Positions 21,905 through 33,659 of a stretch of DNA of 64,000 nt are shown here, one piece after another (position 1 is the first letter of the stretch; each line of letters begins with the position of its first letter). This DNA is from Pohlia nutans (taxonomy: Eukaryota > Streptophyta > Bryopsida > Bryales > Mniaceae): the NCBI GenBank assembly GCA_022496805.1, contig CM040085.1, positions 31,215,811-31,279,810 on the forward strand, read 5' to 3'. The position numbers were made by a program, and so were the translations under genes. The notes beneath the pieces are model-generated. The model searched no databases and was not told the DNA's origin. It was given only the letters and a program-made list of their open reading frames with translations.

Positions 21905-21934
21905 CACTACTAGAATCAGGGGGTCTTTGCAACG
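21905..21934 (+). repeat. CACTA 1 left terminal inverted repeat, 30 bp
   Basis: CACTACTAGAATCAGGGGGT, then TCTTTGCAACG. It pairs perfectly with 45,686-45,715. Confidence 0.95.
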
Positions 21935-22085
21935 TTTTCTAGCAACGTTCGGCTGAGAGCCCCGCTGAATTGACCAAACGTTGCTGTCGCGGGGGCTGAT
22001 CGGGGCTTGGACGTTTTCGAGCAACGTCTGCGAGTTCAACTGGGCTCCCTGCGTTCCCAACGTTCTTGCGTTGCTTCGATTTACG
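21925..22085. promoter_or_regulatory. CACTA 1 left subterminal repeats
   Basis: GCAACGTT, AACGTTGC, ACGTTTTCGAGCAACGTC, CAACGTTC and GCGTTGC occur in both orientations. Such short repeated motifs next to CACTA ends are the usual binding sites of the TNPA-type protein; that role here is inferred. Confidence 0.75.
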
Positions 22086-23108
22086 GTGGTGGTCCACAGC
22101 AGATCCTATTTTAGGGATTTGATTTGCCCTACCTCAGTGGGGCCAGCTATTTTGACCAGCGTAGGGAATAGGATTTACGCTATCTTCCACAGATGTGTGT
22201 TGAAATATTTAGAAACACCCTCATACATTATTTATATTTATGAAATAAATGATTCGATAAGTTATGGGAATCGTGCTAATTCTATGATATTGGACTGGGA
22301 ATTGCAATTTAGTTATATTTTTGAAAAAAAAAAATCCAGGAGTTGTTGGAATTTTGTTAACAACATTTTTTTTTTTTTTTACTAGGATTTGCAATTTGTG
22401 GGAAATAAAGCCTAGAGACCTGGGAATCCATTTCCACATTCACTTTGCAGTAATGGGTGCCTAACATCATTAGTAACACCCTCAATCTTTCTTTCTATTT
22501 ATTAAAAATAACTTTCTTTCTATTCTTTCAATGCATCTTTATTTCTATTTATTAAAAATAACTCCTGAAAAGTTATTGGGAATTGGCTAAGTACATGTTC
22601 TGTAACTATGATTTGCAATTTGCTAAAAGTAAAGGCATGAGTCTTGTGACTCCCTTTTCATTTTTTCTTTGACTGATGCATGACCAACATCATGATGAAC
22701 CTCCAAAAATTTTGTTTAGGGTAAATGAATAATGATTTTCCAGTAAAAACTAGCACTCTCGGGACTCCTTTTTCAATATCTTTCTCCGCTGACGGCTGCC
22801 CAAAATCATTTGCAACATCCTACAATCAAGTGCGGCTAACGTTATTAACCTCAATTGTTGGGGCTAGTAACAATGGTCTCACGTGATTTTTATTTTATTA
22901 AATCATTCATCTTCTTTATGTTTTTATAAAGATTTGTATATGTTAACTATGTATTTATGTTATTATTTTCTATCAATTTATATGCATGATAAAACTTGCT
23001 AATGTTTAAAGTATCTTCCAATATATCATAGATTAATTTGAATAAATATTATAGACTAAAATTTGCTACGATTAGAAGTTGTCTTCCTCGATTGGTGAAA
23101 AATGGTAG

Positions 23109-23122
23109 TTAACCCCTAAACG
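23109..23122. repeat. Solo TTAACCCCTAAACG end
   Basis: Same 14-bp word as at 12,474 and 21,736. No inverted partner seen nearby. Confidence 0.4.
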
Positions 23123-23420
23123 TTCTCCACCTTTTCAGATTTGGCAGTACTTCAAAGATGCATCATAAATTGCTACTAAGGGGGATTTGCGATTGCTATG
23201 TCCAAAGTTTTGTATAAATTTTAATACTTACAATTTAGAGCTCTTTTGTATTATGATTACAAATAAAAAATTGACAATCTAGTAATGAAATTTGTTGGAA
23301 TGGGTTGAAATGTAATACTCTATGTGTAGTGTTTTTTGGAGATATTATGGTTGCTTGATTTTAGTAGTTGATTTTTTTCAATATCACTTGTAGACTACAA
23401 TCTTTGAATATATGGGTGGA

Positions 23421-23660
23421 ATTCCACTAGAATTAAGGGGGTATAGCAACGTTTTCGAGCAACGACTGAGAGTTCTAATGGACGGCCACCGTTCCCAGCG
23501 TTCCCGCGCTGGGAACGGTTGAAAGAACCGCTCTACAGCAGCTCCTAATTTAGGGGTTTACTTTGCTCTTACACGGTAGGGCCAGCAATATTGACCACAA
23601 TAGGGCCAGCGGTTTTGACCACGGTAGGACCAGCGCAGTAAATAGTGATTAGGCCAGTTG
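23421..23660 (+). repeat. Second, diverged copy of the CACTA left end inside CACTA 1
   Basis: CCACTAGAATTAAGGGGGTA then AGCAACGTTTTCGAGCAACG repeats the order of the true end at 21,905-22,170. The downstream parts also match (CCACAGCAGATCCTATTTTA against CTACAGCAGCTCCTAATTTA, and GGGCCAGCTATTTTGACCA against GGGCCAGCAATATTGACCA). It is either an internal duplication of the terminus or the remnant of another copy of the family. Confidence 0.75.
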
Positions 23661-23744
23661 TAACGGAACCTCCTCGTTTACAAGAAGTGTGTTGATTTCT
23701 AATATCTTATATTTGCTTTTTGTTTCACAATAAACATAAAAGCT

Positions 23745-25400
23745 TCTTAACCCAACTGTGCAAAAAGTATCCTAAAAGGTGCAAGTCCTAGTCAAAAAAC
23801 ATATAGTTAGCAACATCACAATAACATATGGAAAATCGTATTTCTAAAAAAAATAAAAAATTTGAAACTTCTTCCCATTGATGTTAGTCACCCAACTGTG
23901 CAAAAAGTATCCTAAAAGGAGTCCCGGGCCTCATGGCTGCATTTTCCAATAATTGCAATTCCGAGTCAAAAAACATAGAGTTAGCAACATCCCAATAACA
24001 TATGGAAAATTGTATTTCATAAAAAGAACAAAATTTGGAGATTGTTCCCATACATGTTAGGCCCTCAACCTTGAAAATAAATTCGAAACTAGAGTCCCCG
24101 GACTTATGGCTGCATTTTCCAATAATTGCTAGTCGTAGTCAAAAAACATAGAGTTGGCAACATCCCAATAACATATGGAAAATCGTATTTCATAAAAAAA
24201 ATTAAAAAATTGGATGGTGTTCCCATAGACGTTAGGCACCCAACCGTGAAAAAGTATTCCTAAAATGATTCCCATGACTCATGGCTACATTTTCCACTAA
24301 TTGTAATTCCTAGTCTATAAGCATTGAGTTCGCAAACTCCAACTACCATATGGAAAAATATTTTTCATAAATATAACAAAAACTGGAGGGTGTTCACAAT
24401 GATGTTAGGCACCCAACCCTGAAAAAATAATTTAAAAACGGAGTCCATGGACTTATGACTGCATTTTTCAATAATTGCAATTCCTAGTCCAAAAACATAA
24501 AGTAAGCAACATCCCAATAACATACGGAAAATTGTATTTCATAAATAAACCAAAATTTTGAGGGTGTTCCCAATGATGTTAGACACCGAACTGTGAAAAA
24601 AAAAAATCCTAAAATGGAGTCCTCGGACTTATGGCTGTATTTTCCAATAGATGCAATTCCTAGTCAAAAAGCCTAGAGTTAGCTACATACCAATAACATA
24701 TGGAAAATTGTATTTCATATATAAAACAACATCTTGACGGTGTTCCCAATGATGTGAGACAGCCAACCGTGAAAAAAAAAACCTAAATGGAGTCCCCAGA
24801 CTTATGGCTGCATTTTCCAATACTTGCAATTCCTAGTCACAAAACATAGAGTTCTCAACATTCCAATAACATATGGAAAATTGTACTTCATAAAAAATTA
24901 AAAAAATTGAAAGGTGTTCCCATAGGTGTTGGGCACCCAACTGTGAAAAAATATTCCTAAAATGAGTGCCAGGACTCATGGCTACATTTTCCAATAATTA
25001 GAATTCCTAGTCAAAAAGCATAGAGTTAGCTACATCCTAATAACATATGGACAATATTTTTCATAATTATAACAACAGTTGGAGGGTTTTCCCAATTATG
25101 TTAGGCACCCAATCCTGAAAAAAAAATTCCACAATAGATTCCCCGGACTTATGGCTGCATTTTCCAATAATTGCAATTCCTAGTCAAAAAACAGAGAGTT
25201 AGCAACGTCCCAGTAAAATATGGAATATTATACTGCATAAAGACAACGATAATTGGATGGTGTTCCCAATGATGCTAGGCCCCTACCTCTGCCAACAAAA
25301 ATTCCTAAAACGAGTCCCGGGACTCATGGCTGCATTTTCCACTAATTCCAATTCCTATTCAAAAAACATAGAGTTCACAAACTTTCCATAAACATATGGA
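23745..25400 (+). repeat. Tandem array, about 10 units of ~174 bp
   Basis: GGCTGCATTTTCCAATAATT or a close variant occurs near 23,937, 24,108, 24,284, 24,456, 24,632, 24,808, 24,982, 25,154 and 25,327, a period of about 174 bp. Each unit also contains CAATAACATATGGAAAAT and a GTTAGGCACCCAAC-like block. Non-coding; it lies on the 3' side of the CACTA transposase. Confidence 0.9.
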
Positions 25401-25419
25401 GTATTGGGTTCCTAAAAAA

Positions 25420-26537
25420 TATAAAAAAAAAAAGTTGGTCTTGCCACTGCTGTTTCAAATGATGTCAGTCAATGGTTAATGGAATTGTAAAAATTAATCT
25501 AAAGTTACTTTTCGAACTTTCACCGTACAGATAATTTGTAGAGATGCTGTACTACATTTTCTTTATACAGGGAAGTTCAACAAACATATGGAAGGCACAT
25601 ATTATAACACATCTATGGTTCGTTCAATACCCCTCGGGCTTTTAGATGTTATAAGTGCCTTCTAATTTCATTACAAACTATGACATAAAATTTCATATTA
25701 AAATTATACCGAATGAATTTGGGATGATGTACTCTTAATCTTTGTGATGTTTTAACATTTTTTAGTTCCTTCTCTCTATGACCTCATTTAGACAATATAA
25801 TAATTCCACATACGTGATTTCAGATAAATATGTAACCGTTCAACGGAACAACAACTTTGTCAAGTATCCCCATACATTGAAATTACTCTTAATCAAAGTG
25901 GGAAACAAGGTCGAGGCACCTAAAACCAATCAGTTAAGACATGCACTACACATGGGATACATGATTCTATATTTTGAGTCTTTTCCTCTTTTAGCAATAA
26001 AACATTAAGAAGTTTTTCATATTTCATTTGATATTTGGGATAATTGTTTGAAAATGTACAAATTTCAAAAGTGAAATTTGAATGTTTACCTAAAACTTTC
26101 ACTTGCTATAATTTATAAATGAGGTACATTTTCCCATCGAAAATCGAAAACTTTTGCAATAATCTAGGGTGGTTGGTTTTGTATTTATGGTCGGTTTTAG
26201 GTGCCTCAACCTTAAAGAGGGAATAAATCAGCTTGGAATTTTAGATTCTATGCTTCATATGGCGACTCAACTGTGCACCTCATTTGTCTCTGAGCCTTGG
26301 TAATATCTAATTTAGAAGGTCTACTTCTGTTCAACAGGCTGGCATGTTTAGTGGTTAATTGGCAAAATGAAAATTACTCATATATCTGACATATGATCTC
26401 CAGCTACTTCTGAGAAATTTTGAGACAGTGAAATCAGATTGCTCTGGAATTCAAAAGCTAAGCACATCAAATCCAAACATAGTTGTTTTCTACCTAATTG
26501 GTTTTAACTTTTTCAACTTACTGAAGTAACAGTGCAG
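25420..26537. other. Non-coding 3' region of the CACTA 1 transposase
   Basis: AT-rich, no supported open frame. It probably holds 3' untranslated and spacer DNA of the transposase unit. Confidence 0.45.
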
Positions 26538-27055
26538 CTATTCACTGCCAGACTCCCCTATATATTCCTCATTTCCACTGTCAAACTCGGTCTCTGATAT
26601 GGTCTCCTCCGAAATTAGTTGTTCTCCAATATATCTACGAACAACGGATGTATGCTTCAGTGTTTCTATTTTTTGTGGCTCCTGCAATGCTAAAACATTG
26701 ACATCCAGTTCATATTCGTACTGCTCCTCCTCTGACTCCGATTCTTGATCGTCATCATCGACTTCTTCACTTGACTCTGGTTCCTCATGCACAAAATCAG
26801 CACTTACAAGCTCATTCCCTGTGTCGTTGGATACGCCAGTAACATCTTTTGGTACTAAACCCTCAACTTCTTCATTGTCAGTTTCACCATCTCTGCTACC
26901 ACCAGGAGCTGGCCCACCTTTATAAACAACAGGGATTGATCTTGGCTCCATTACTTTAATTAGACTCCAACCCTTGTTGATTCTATCTTCAATGAAAAAT
27001 ACTTGCTCGCAATCTTCTGAGTACATGAATGGTTCATGTGTTGGTAAGTGTGAAG
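26538..27055 (-). pseudogene. CACTA 1 transposase, C-terminal part of DUF4216 and acidic tail
   Basis: The frame begins in the half of DUF4216 that lies beyond the retrotransposon insertion: HEPFMYSEDCEQVFFIEDRI, matching the usual P-F-x-x-A/S-x-Q-x-x-Q-V-x-Y-x-x-D pattern, then NKGWSLIKV. A strongly acidic Glu/Asp/Ser tail follows to the stop at 26,538. Its other half is at 33,452-33,660. If one GCAGG copy and the retrotransposon are left out, the two halves are in the same frame, so the insertion is what separates them. Confidence 0.85.
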
Positions 27056-27060
27056 GCAGG
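27056..27060. repeat. GCAGG target-site duplication, left
   Basis: Five bases directly before the 5' LTR, identical to 33,447-33,451 directly after the 3' LTR. Confidence 0.95.
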
Positions 27061-27460
27061 TGTTAACCATAATTTAGGAGTTATCGGTAGAGCTACCGAT
27101 CTGAGTTTTACCTGGGTAATTTTCCAAGTTACCCTAGTAGGTAGATCTAGCAGACACTGTTTACCGATCTGACCTAACTGTCAGATCTGGTTGTACTATG
27201 GTATAAAAACAATAGAGCCAACTCCATTGGCACGCCTCATTTTTCCTAGACGACTGATTTATTGTGATACGGATTCTTTTCTACCGAGTAGTCTCTTTAG
27301 GTAATTTTTATGGTCTGATTAGCCTATTCTACCTTAGTTTCGAGGTAATCGACTTAGTCTTTAGTGTTCGAGTGTTCAGTCTGTTAGTTTCTTCTTTCTT
27401 GGTAGTTATTAACTCTCGGTACTGATTACCGAATAGGTGTTTTACCAAGAGGAGCTACCA
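27061..27460 (+). repeat. 5' LTR (400 bp)
   Basis: Begins TGTTAACC and ends GAGCTACCA, i.e. the TG...CA rule. GGTATAAAAACAATAG at 27,200-27,215 is a likely TATA box. The word ACCGA recurs. Confidence 0.95.
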
Positions 27461-27462
27461 TT

Positions 27463-27480
27463 TGGCGACCATCTAGTGTT
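27463..27480 (+). promoter_or_regulatory. Putative primer-binding site
   Basis: TGGCGACCATCTAGTG begins two bases after the 5' LTR. TGG pairs with the CCA end of a tRNA. I cannot name the tRNA from memory; it is not the common initiator-Met site TGGTATCAGAGC. Confidence 0.6.
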
Positions 27481-27632
27481 CGAATTCTAGAACTCCATTA
27501 CTTCACAACCGAGCAGTTACCGATCCCCATACTCTATTAGCCACTAACATCTGTGTGACACCACGCCTTTTTCTCTTTTATCAACACTTTTTAGTCCGGT
27601 TGTCCAAAAAAATCTAATACCCCAGACTTCCC

Positions 27633-30600
27633 ATGGCCCGGCGTCACACTAGATCTGCAGGACCACCGCCCGAGATAGACCTCGAGGCCATAACGACTTC
27701 CAACACTCGCAGGCACCCGAGCGTCCAAGATTTGTTACCGTCACCGATGTTCCGCGTTCCCTCCACAGCGACTCATCCGGCAAGATGGCCTCCACCTTTA
27801 TTCACACAAGACGAATTACCAACACCGCGAGAACTCCAAACAACAAGGCATCCCCACTCATCCACTTGGCCGAAGCCATCTTCCGATCCGGTACTTCACT
27901 ACCCAGCAGCTACCGGAGAAACCTTACAACTTACCGACGCATAACGCGAACAGTTTCGTACCCAGTCAATTCTACAGTCCTCCGCCATTCAAGACCGACT
28001 TCAACAACTTCCTCCAGAAGACGCCACGAATCACGACCCTCTCGCCGCCCTCGAACCAACTTCTCCAGTGGATCTCGACTTAGCTGCGTCAAGATTGCAC
28101 CTACCCCATTATCACCAAGAGCATAGACATAACCCGGTCATACATCAAGCAGCACATCCACAACAGATACCAGGACAACCATTCCCGGTACAACAGCTAT
28201 CTGTGAGATATCCTCCTTCACCACCTTACCACCAGGTTCGTCCTAGACCTCCTAGTCAGTTTTGCACGATCTGTGGACATACCAATCATCCTTCTATTTC
28301 TTGCCCCTATAATTTCCCTCCTCCACACCACATTATGGGAACCGGAGTACCGACCTCAACCTACCGACTTGCCAGCGACTCAAGTATTCAACCCGCAGGC
28401 CAACGCCCTACCTCGATCGCTCGGAAAGCAGTACCGTATCTTGATTATAAAACCGGTAAGTGCCCCGAGACACATTGCCGTAAGTTTGAAGCTGCTATTA
28501 GATTAAATGGCGAAACGGAAAACATGGTCCAATTAGAATTATTCGGTAATTCTCTCACCGAGAAAGAGTCGAATTGGTTCATGTACTATAGACGGGTACA
28601 TCCTACTAGTACGATGCAGGAGGTCCTTACCGCATTCAAAAAGCGCTACCGAACCATCAAAACCGATGACCAAACCTATATCCAATTTTGAACGATCAAT
28701 CAGCAACCAAAGGAATCTGTCGATGATTACGCCGAACGTCTCCAGCAGTTAGCGGACAATCTAACAGTACCTCCGGATGATATGTTCATGTTAAGCAATT
28801 TTCGCGCTGGCTTATTAGAATATCTGCAGGTAGCCACCGTCGGTCTCCAACGAGACACATTTTCCGAAGCAGTGGACTCGGCACGCACAACAGAAGAAGG
28901 TCTACCCCAACCCAGAACACCACCGACTAATACCGGAGACAACCACCGACATAACCTAAAGTGTACCGGCTGCGGTCGTATGGGACATGAATGGAGGACT
29001 TGTTACCGCAACCCGACCAACGATTACGGGAAGAAAACCGGTATGGCTTCCATCCATCAAACTCCTCAACAGCCAGCACCATCTCTGATAAGTACCGAGA
29101 ACCGACACACTTCTCGTAGTATATCCCTGGTACAGCGATATCCATGCAATATATGTGGATCCCTTGAGCATCAAGGACATCGTTGCCCACTTTTATTAGA
29201 TGAGGATGTAAAAAAAGCCATAAGAAGCAAACTACCTAACCAATCAGGATCCTCGGTAGTCATCACCGATGTCCATACTATAGATGTCCCTCACATGAGC
29301 CCTGGCCCTAGGAGCCAGACACAGCCTTCAGACTCAGTAATTACAAACAGTCCTACCGAAGCTCCTCGACCAACCAAGGCACTGGATTGGCGGAATGAAG
29401 AACAACTGCGTGAAGAAATGATCCGGACGGTCCGCGAACTACAAGACCTCTCGGTATTGGCGTCACCATCACACCGCGATACTACAACCGCTCCGACCAA
29501 CAACATAGATATATACGAAACTCTCCTTCAACAAATTCTATCACAAACCATCCAGGTCAGTCTACAAAACCTTCTCACTATAGCACCTAAGATTATCGAC
29601 CACCTCCACCGCCATCTCGAACAGATAAATCCGACAAATATCCCAGCTACGGAAGAACCAACAGTGGGAGTTCATTCGGTAGTAGCGATAGACCGACACA
29701 TACCCATCATCTCAGCAAAAATCGGGAGGCATCAATTACATGATGTCCTGTTGGATGGAGGATCGGGAGTAAATGTTATCACCGAAACCGAGCGAAGAAG
29801 ACTTGGACTACCGGACCCAACACCGGCACCTTTTAAATTACGAATGGCAGATAGTTCCCTTGTCCAACCCCTGGGCTTACTCAAGGACATCACGATCTTC
29901 ATCCACGGTATTCCCTATATCATTATTCTCACCGTTATTTCTTGCAAAGATGTCAATTCGGCGTATACATTATTACTTGGTAGACCATGGCTCAGAGACG
30001 CCCGAGTCATTCATGACTGGGCTCACGACAACATACAGATTATGGGTAATGGTATCACACGAACGGTACAGATTAACCGGGCGTTAGGTTTTGAAACCAT
30101 AACTCCCGAGGCTCTCGTCTGCTACAACTACGTGGAAAACTATACCGACAACCTTATTCTACCCCAGGCAGATACGTTTCTCCTTCCGATTGGAACATTG
30201 GTCATTGATGACTGGTACCAGGGGCACACTACAACCATCAACCATACGGAAGACAACATACTAGTTTCGACCATACCCATTCAGGAGACCAAGTCGTACT
30301 CGGCTACCAAACCGATATCATCTTCACCTCGACAACCGACCTTATCTACCGACCACGACACCACAACCAACACCATGACAGCACAAGCACCACCGCATCG
30401 ATCGCTCCGTCATACCGAACCAACCGACCCGACATCACCGAGGCAAAAACCGTACCGAGCTCCAGGTTCGGCAGTATACAAACCTAACTCGCCGCCAACC
30501 TCCCAGCCTAGTTCGTTCCCCCCTACTTCACTTCCCTTTACTCGCCCAATCTATTCACTCCTTTCCTTGTACACTTCTTTTTCTATTTATTCTCCCCTCA

Positions 30601-30841
30601 ACATGCTTGCCTCCACGGTTCTCTCCCCTTCTCGGTTAACTCTCAGCCTACGCCCTTCCTCTCCGTCTCCCTCTCTTTTTCTCCGGCAACCACGACCGGT
30701 AGCTATTGTTCACCGCCACCGACATAATCGACCGAGGCGAATAGCGCGGATTAGTGTTTCTCTTCCTTCTTGCTCGATAGCACCTCCTTCTTCCACCTTC
30801 CGAGAGAAAAGGCGAGGAACTCCTTGTGTGCGTTTTTGCAG
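27633..30841 (+). pseudogene. gag-pro: gag-protease frame with two nonsense codons
   Basis: A single frame runs from ATG 27,633 with only two stops: TAA at 27,942 and TGA at 28,689. All three open parts share the same phase. The TGA fits a C-to-T change of CGA, the TAA one of CAA. Order: Pro-rich N-terminus; CCHC-like knuckle CTICGHTNHPSISC (28,263-28,304); gag core with ESNWFMYYRRVHPTSTMQEV and, just after the TGA, TINQQPKESVDDYAERLQQL; knuckle CTGCGRMGHEWRTC (about 28,964); knuckle CNICGSLEHQGHRC (about 29,147); retropepsin motif VLLDGGSGVNVITETERRRL (about 29,745-29,805) with the downstream LLGRPWLRDARVIHDW. The frame continues without a stop into a Pro/Ser-rich, pyrimidine-rich stretch (30,475-30,840). 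Gag would form the particle and the protease would cut it. Confidence 0.88.
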
Positions 30842-32981
30842 GATGACTGGTCAGAAGAAAACTCCAGTCGAAAGTCGCCGTGGCAGCTCATCCCGCGGTA
30901 ACCCGATCGGACCAGACTGGAAGGAGTTCACGTGCCTACCGCTCAAACACATGGTTGCCTGGCAAGCGTTCGCCACCACCCATCCAGAAGAACGCGAGTG
31001 GATTCACCGAGTCGGCCTTGAAGATTTTGTCAGCCTACCGTGGGGACAACCAATCCGCAAGGATGTCGTGGAGAATTTCATAAACACCGCACACAGCATC
31101 AAAGAGCAGTCCATCGTCGGCAAAGCGATCGGGAGAGTCTACATTATCACCCTGGAAGACATCACCAAGGTTCTCCGACTACCGATTGGCACGACTACCG
31201 AGGTGAACTCCAACCCGGATCCGGAGAAGTTCAAATACTGGAGCATCGGTCTCGACGGGCACGAACTTCTTCACCGACCCGACACCGACGGTTACAATGT
31301 TTCATTGGGACCGGCGGAGTTACGACCTCGAAAGTACGCTTTACTGCAATCAATCTACTTCAGGAGGAAGCAGTCCTATACATCCAAGCAGTGCCTACGT
31401 GAGATACTCACGGCCGATGAACTCTCTCTTACGACTACCGGAGCATCTTGGAACTGGGCTCTATTTATGCTCGGACAACTTCAAAAGGACCTTGCCACCA
31501 TCCAGAGCGGCCATTCTCCACTGTGTCTCTCAGCAGAAGTCTGGGACATGCTCCTCCGAGCACAAGAAGCCGCCGACACCACAACCGACCCAACAGCACC
31601 GGTAACCGTTCCGACACCAACCACAGCAGCAGCACCAGGACCAGTAACAAACACCGCCAACCGCACACCACCGTCCCCAACACCAGGACGTGTACTACCG
31701 AAGCAACCGACGTCCCTACCTCTTTTTTCTACGTTTCCCGACTTAGGCATCGCGTCTCCACTCCGCAGTCACATCACACCGACTTCCAAACGTAAACACC
31801 GACTCAACCTTACCGATGCCCTCAACGAATTTGGCAGGAATTCCCGACCCCGAACCGACCGTGGCAGCGACTCCTCCTCTACACACCGTTCCTCCCAGCA
31901 CACTCCGTCCCCGGCACCGCATCAGTCACCGAATCGCTCATCTTCGTCACCACCACGGATCATTGGCGAGAATCCACCACCACAGCCACGGAACCCACCA
32001 CTGCAAACTCCAGGTACACTCCCTACCGAGACCCCCACACCTACCAATTTCCAAGCTTCTGAACAGATGTCACCACCCCGGACTTCGGATCCTCACGCAA
32101 CGGAGCCTACCGTACCTCCGAATACTGGGCTCCATGGCCCGCGGACCTTGATTCAGAATGTTTGCTTTCTTCAACGCACAACCGACACGATGACAGAGGT
32201 ACTTACCGAGGTCCAAACACAAGTTCACCGACTCACCATCTCCGACCCGGCAGCACATCAGCGCCAACTTGAGACAGCCCAAAAGCAGATTACCGAGCTG
32301 GAGGGACAACTTGAGACCTCCAAAAACGAAGCCCGACAACATGCTACCGACATCGCGAGGGTTCGCGAAGACCATGAACATATACGCACTGAAGTTGCCG
32401 ACCTGACTCAGCAATTACAAGCTCAGAGAACTCTCTTCACCGCCGCCCAAACCGAAAGCGAGCAGCTCAAAGCCGACACAGCGGATCACAAAGTCACCAT
32501 CCAATCTTTCCGACAGGCTTTACAGACCGAAACGAACCACCGCGCCACCGTCACCACCGAACTGGAGCATCTAGTTACCGAATACAACTTGCTGCACAAC
32601 CAAGCACAGGACATCGAAACGGCACTGCACAACACCTACCGAATGCTTAACCAGTACCGACAGGCGCATCCGGATTTTGTTCCTCAACCACCATCACCGG
32701 ACTCTACCGACACCAACATTGTCAACCCCATCACGACAGAACACGACCCCATCCAAGCTCCCCCACTACCGACGGAGGGCTTTGACTCTTTTTTCAGGGA
32801 TTCATTTGATGGCCGTGAATTACTCAGCCCCCTCACGCAAGGAAATATCAGTGCACCAGACACCAGGACGCCCAGCCATCCTCGGTACAACACCCCGAAT
32901 ATCGAGGAGCCTACCGGATCCGAGGACGAAGGGTTTCGGGTGTCTCGCACCATCACTAGGCAAACCGAACCTTCAGTATAA
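30842..32981 (+). CDS. Extra ORF in place of pol: plant transposon-protein-like domain plus coiled coil
   Basis: In frame with gag-pro, but probably a separate product: ATG 30,842 follows a pyrimidine-rich stretch and a GTTTTTGCAG acceptor-like site. About 713 residues begin MTGQKKTPVESRRGSSSRGN. Residues about 25-220 form a folded-looking region with WQAFATTHPEEREWIHR, ENFINTAHSIKEQSI, and VYIITLEDITKVLRLPIGTT. The T-L-E-D-I-x-x-x-L-x-L-P-I-G part resembles plant mobile domain or the putative plant transposon protein domain of Tat/Ogre-type elements; this is inference. A long Pro/Thr-rich linker follows (to about residue 430), then a heptad-rich coiled coil near residues 440-590 (QLETAQKQITELEGQLETSK) and an acidic C-terminus. 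The frame is intact, unlike gag. Function unknown. Confidence 0.75.
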
Positions 32982-33033
32982 AAACCCCTCCAGTGTATAT
33001 CAGTTAGACAAGTTCCAGGTGTGAACTTGGTTT

Positions 33034-33046
33034 AGAGGGGGGATAG
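33034..33046 (+). promoter_or_regulatory. Polypurine tract
   Basis: AGAGGGGGGATAG lies directly before the 3' LTR, where plus-strand DNA synthesis is primed. Confidence 0.85.
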
Positions 33047-33446
33047 TGTTAACTATAATTTAGGAGTTATCGGTAGAGCTACCGATCTGAGTTTTACCTG
33101 GGTAATTTTCCAAGTTACCCTAGTAGGTAGATCTAGCAGACACTGTTTACCAATCTGACCTAACTGTCAGATCTGGTTGTACTATGGTATAAAAGCAATA
33201 GAGCCAACTCCATTGGCACGCCTCATTTTTCCTAGACGACTGATTTATTGTGATACGGATTCTTTTCTACCGAGTAGTCTCTTTAGGTAATTTTTATAGT
33301 CTGATTAGCCTATTCTACCTTAGTTTCGAGGTAATCGACTTAGTCTTTAGTGTTCGAGTGTTCAGTCTGTTAGTTTCCTCCTTCTTGGTAGTTATTAACT
33401 CTCGGTACTGATTACCGAATAGGTGTTTTACCAAAAGGAGCTACCA
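33047..33446 (+). repeat. 3' LTR (400 bp)
   Basis: Same length as the 5' LTR with about seven substitutions (for example TGTTAACT against TGTTAACC, TTACCAATC against TTACCGATC, CCAAAAGG against CCAAGAGG). All are transitions. Confidence 0.95.
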
Positions 33447-33451
33447 GCAGG
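33447..33451. repeat. GCAGG target-site duplication, right
   Basis: Second copy of the five bases at 27,056-27,060. Confidence 0.95.
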
Positions 33452-33640
33452 GTAGTTCTGGTCTTGACACGTAGGAAACCACATTCATCCTGTACTAAAT
33501 TTGGAGAGGCCTTGCGTGTTGACTTGCTATCAAACCACTTTCCCTTCAATAGGGTTACTTGGAAAGAGGTGAAATGAACTTGAACTATATTTTCTATGCG
33601 CCCAAAATATTGTGTCAATGTACCGTCGTCACCATTTGAA
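33452..33640 (-). pseudogene. CACTA 1 transposase, N-terminal half of DUF4216
   Basis: Minus-strand frame with TQYFGRIENIVQVHFTSFQV then TLLKGKWFD and DECGFLRVKTRTTL. It corresponds to the usual Y-Y-G-x-I-x-x-I-I-x-L-x-Y, V-x-L-F-x-C-x-W and D-E-Y-G-F pattern of DUF4216 in TNPD-type transposases. It stops abruptly at the retrotransposon target duplication; the continuation is at 27,055-26,538. Confidence 0.85.
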
Positions 33641-33659
33641 GTACTGTCATGAAAATGTG

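Larger units (their letters stand above)
27061..33446 (+). mobile_element. Complete LTR retrotransposon without pol, 6,386 bp
   Basis: Two 400-bp LTRs, a GCAGG target duplication, a primer-binding-type TGG two bases after the 5' LTR, and a purine tract before the 3' LTR define the element. Inside is one long frame (27,633-32,981) with a gag domain, zinc knuckles and a retropepsin. No reverse transcriptase, RNase H or integrase motif appears between protease and 3' LTR; a second, unrelated coding segment occupies that space. It must have been moved by enzymes from another element. LTRs differ at about seven of 400 positions, all transitions, so insertion was recent. Confidence 0.93.
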
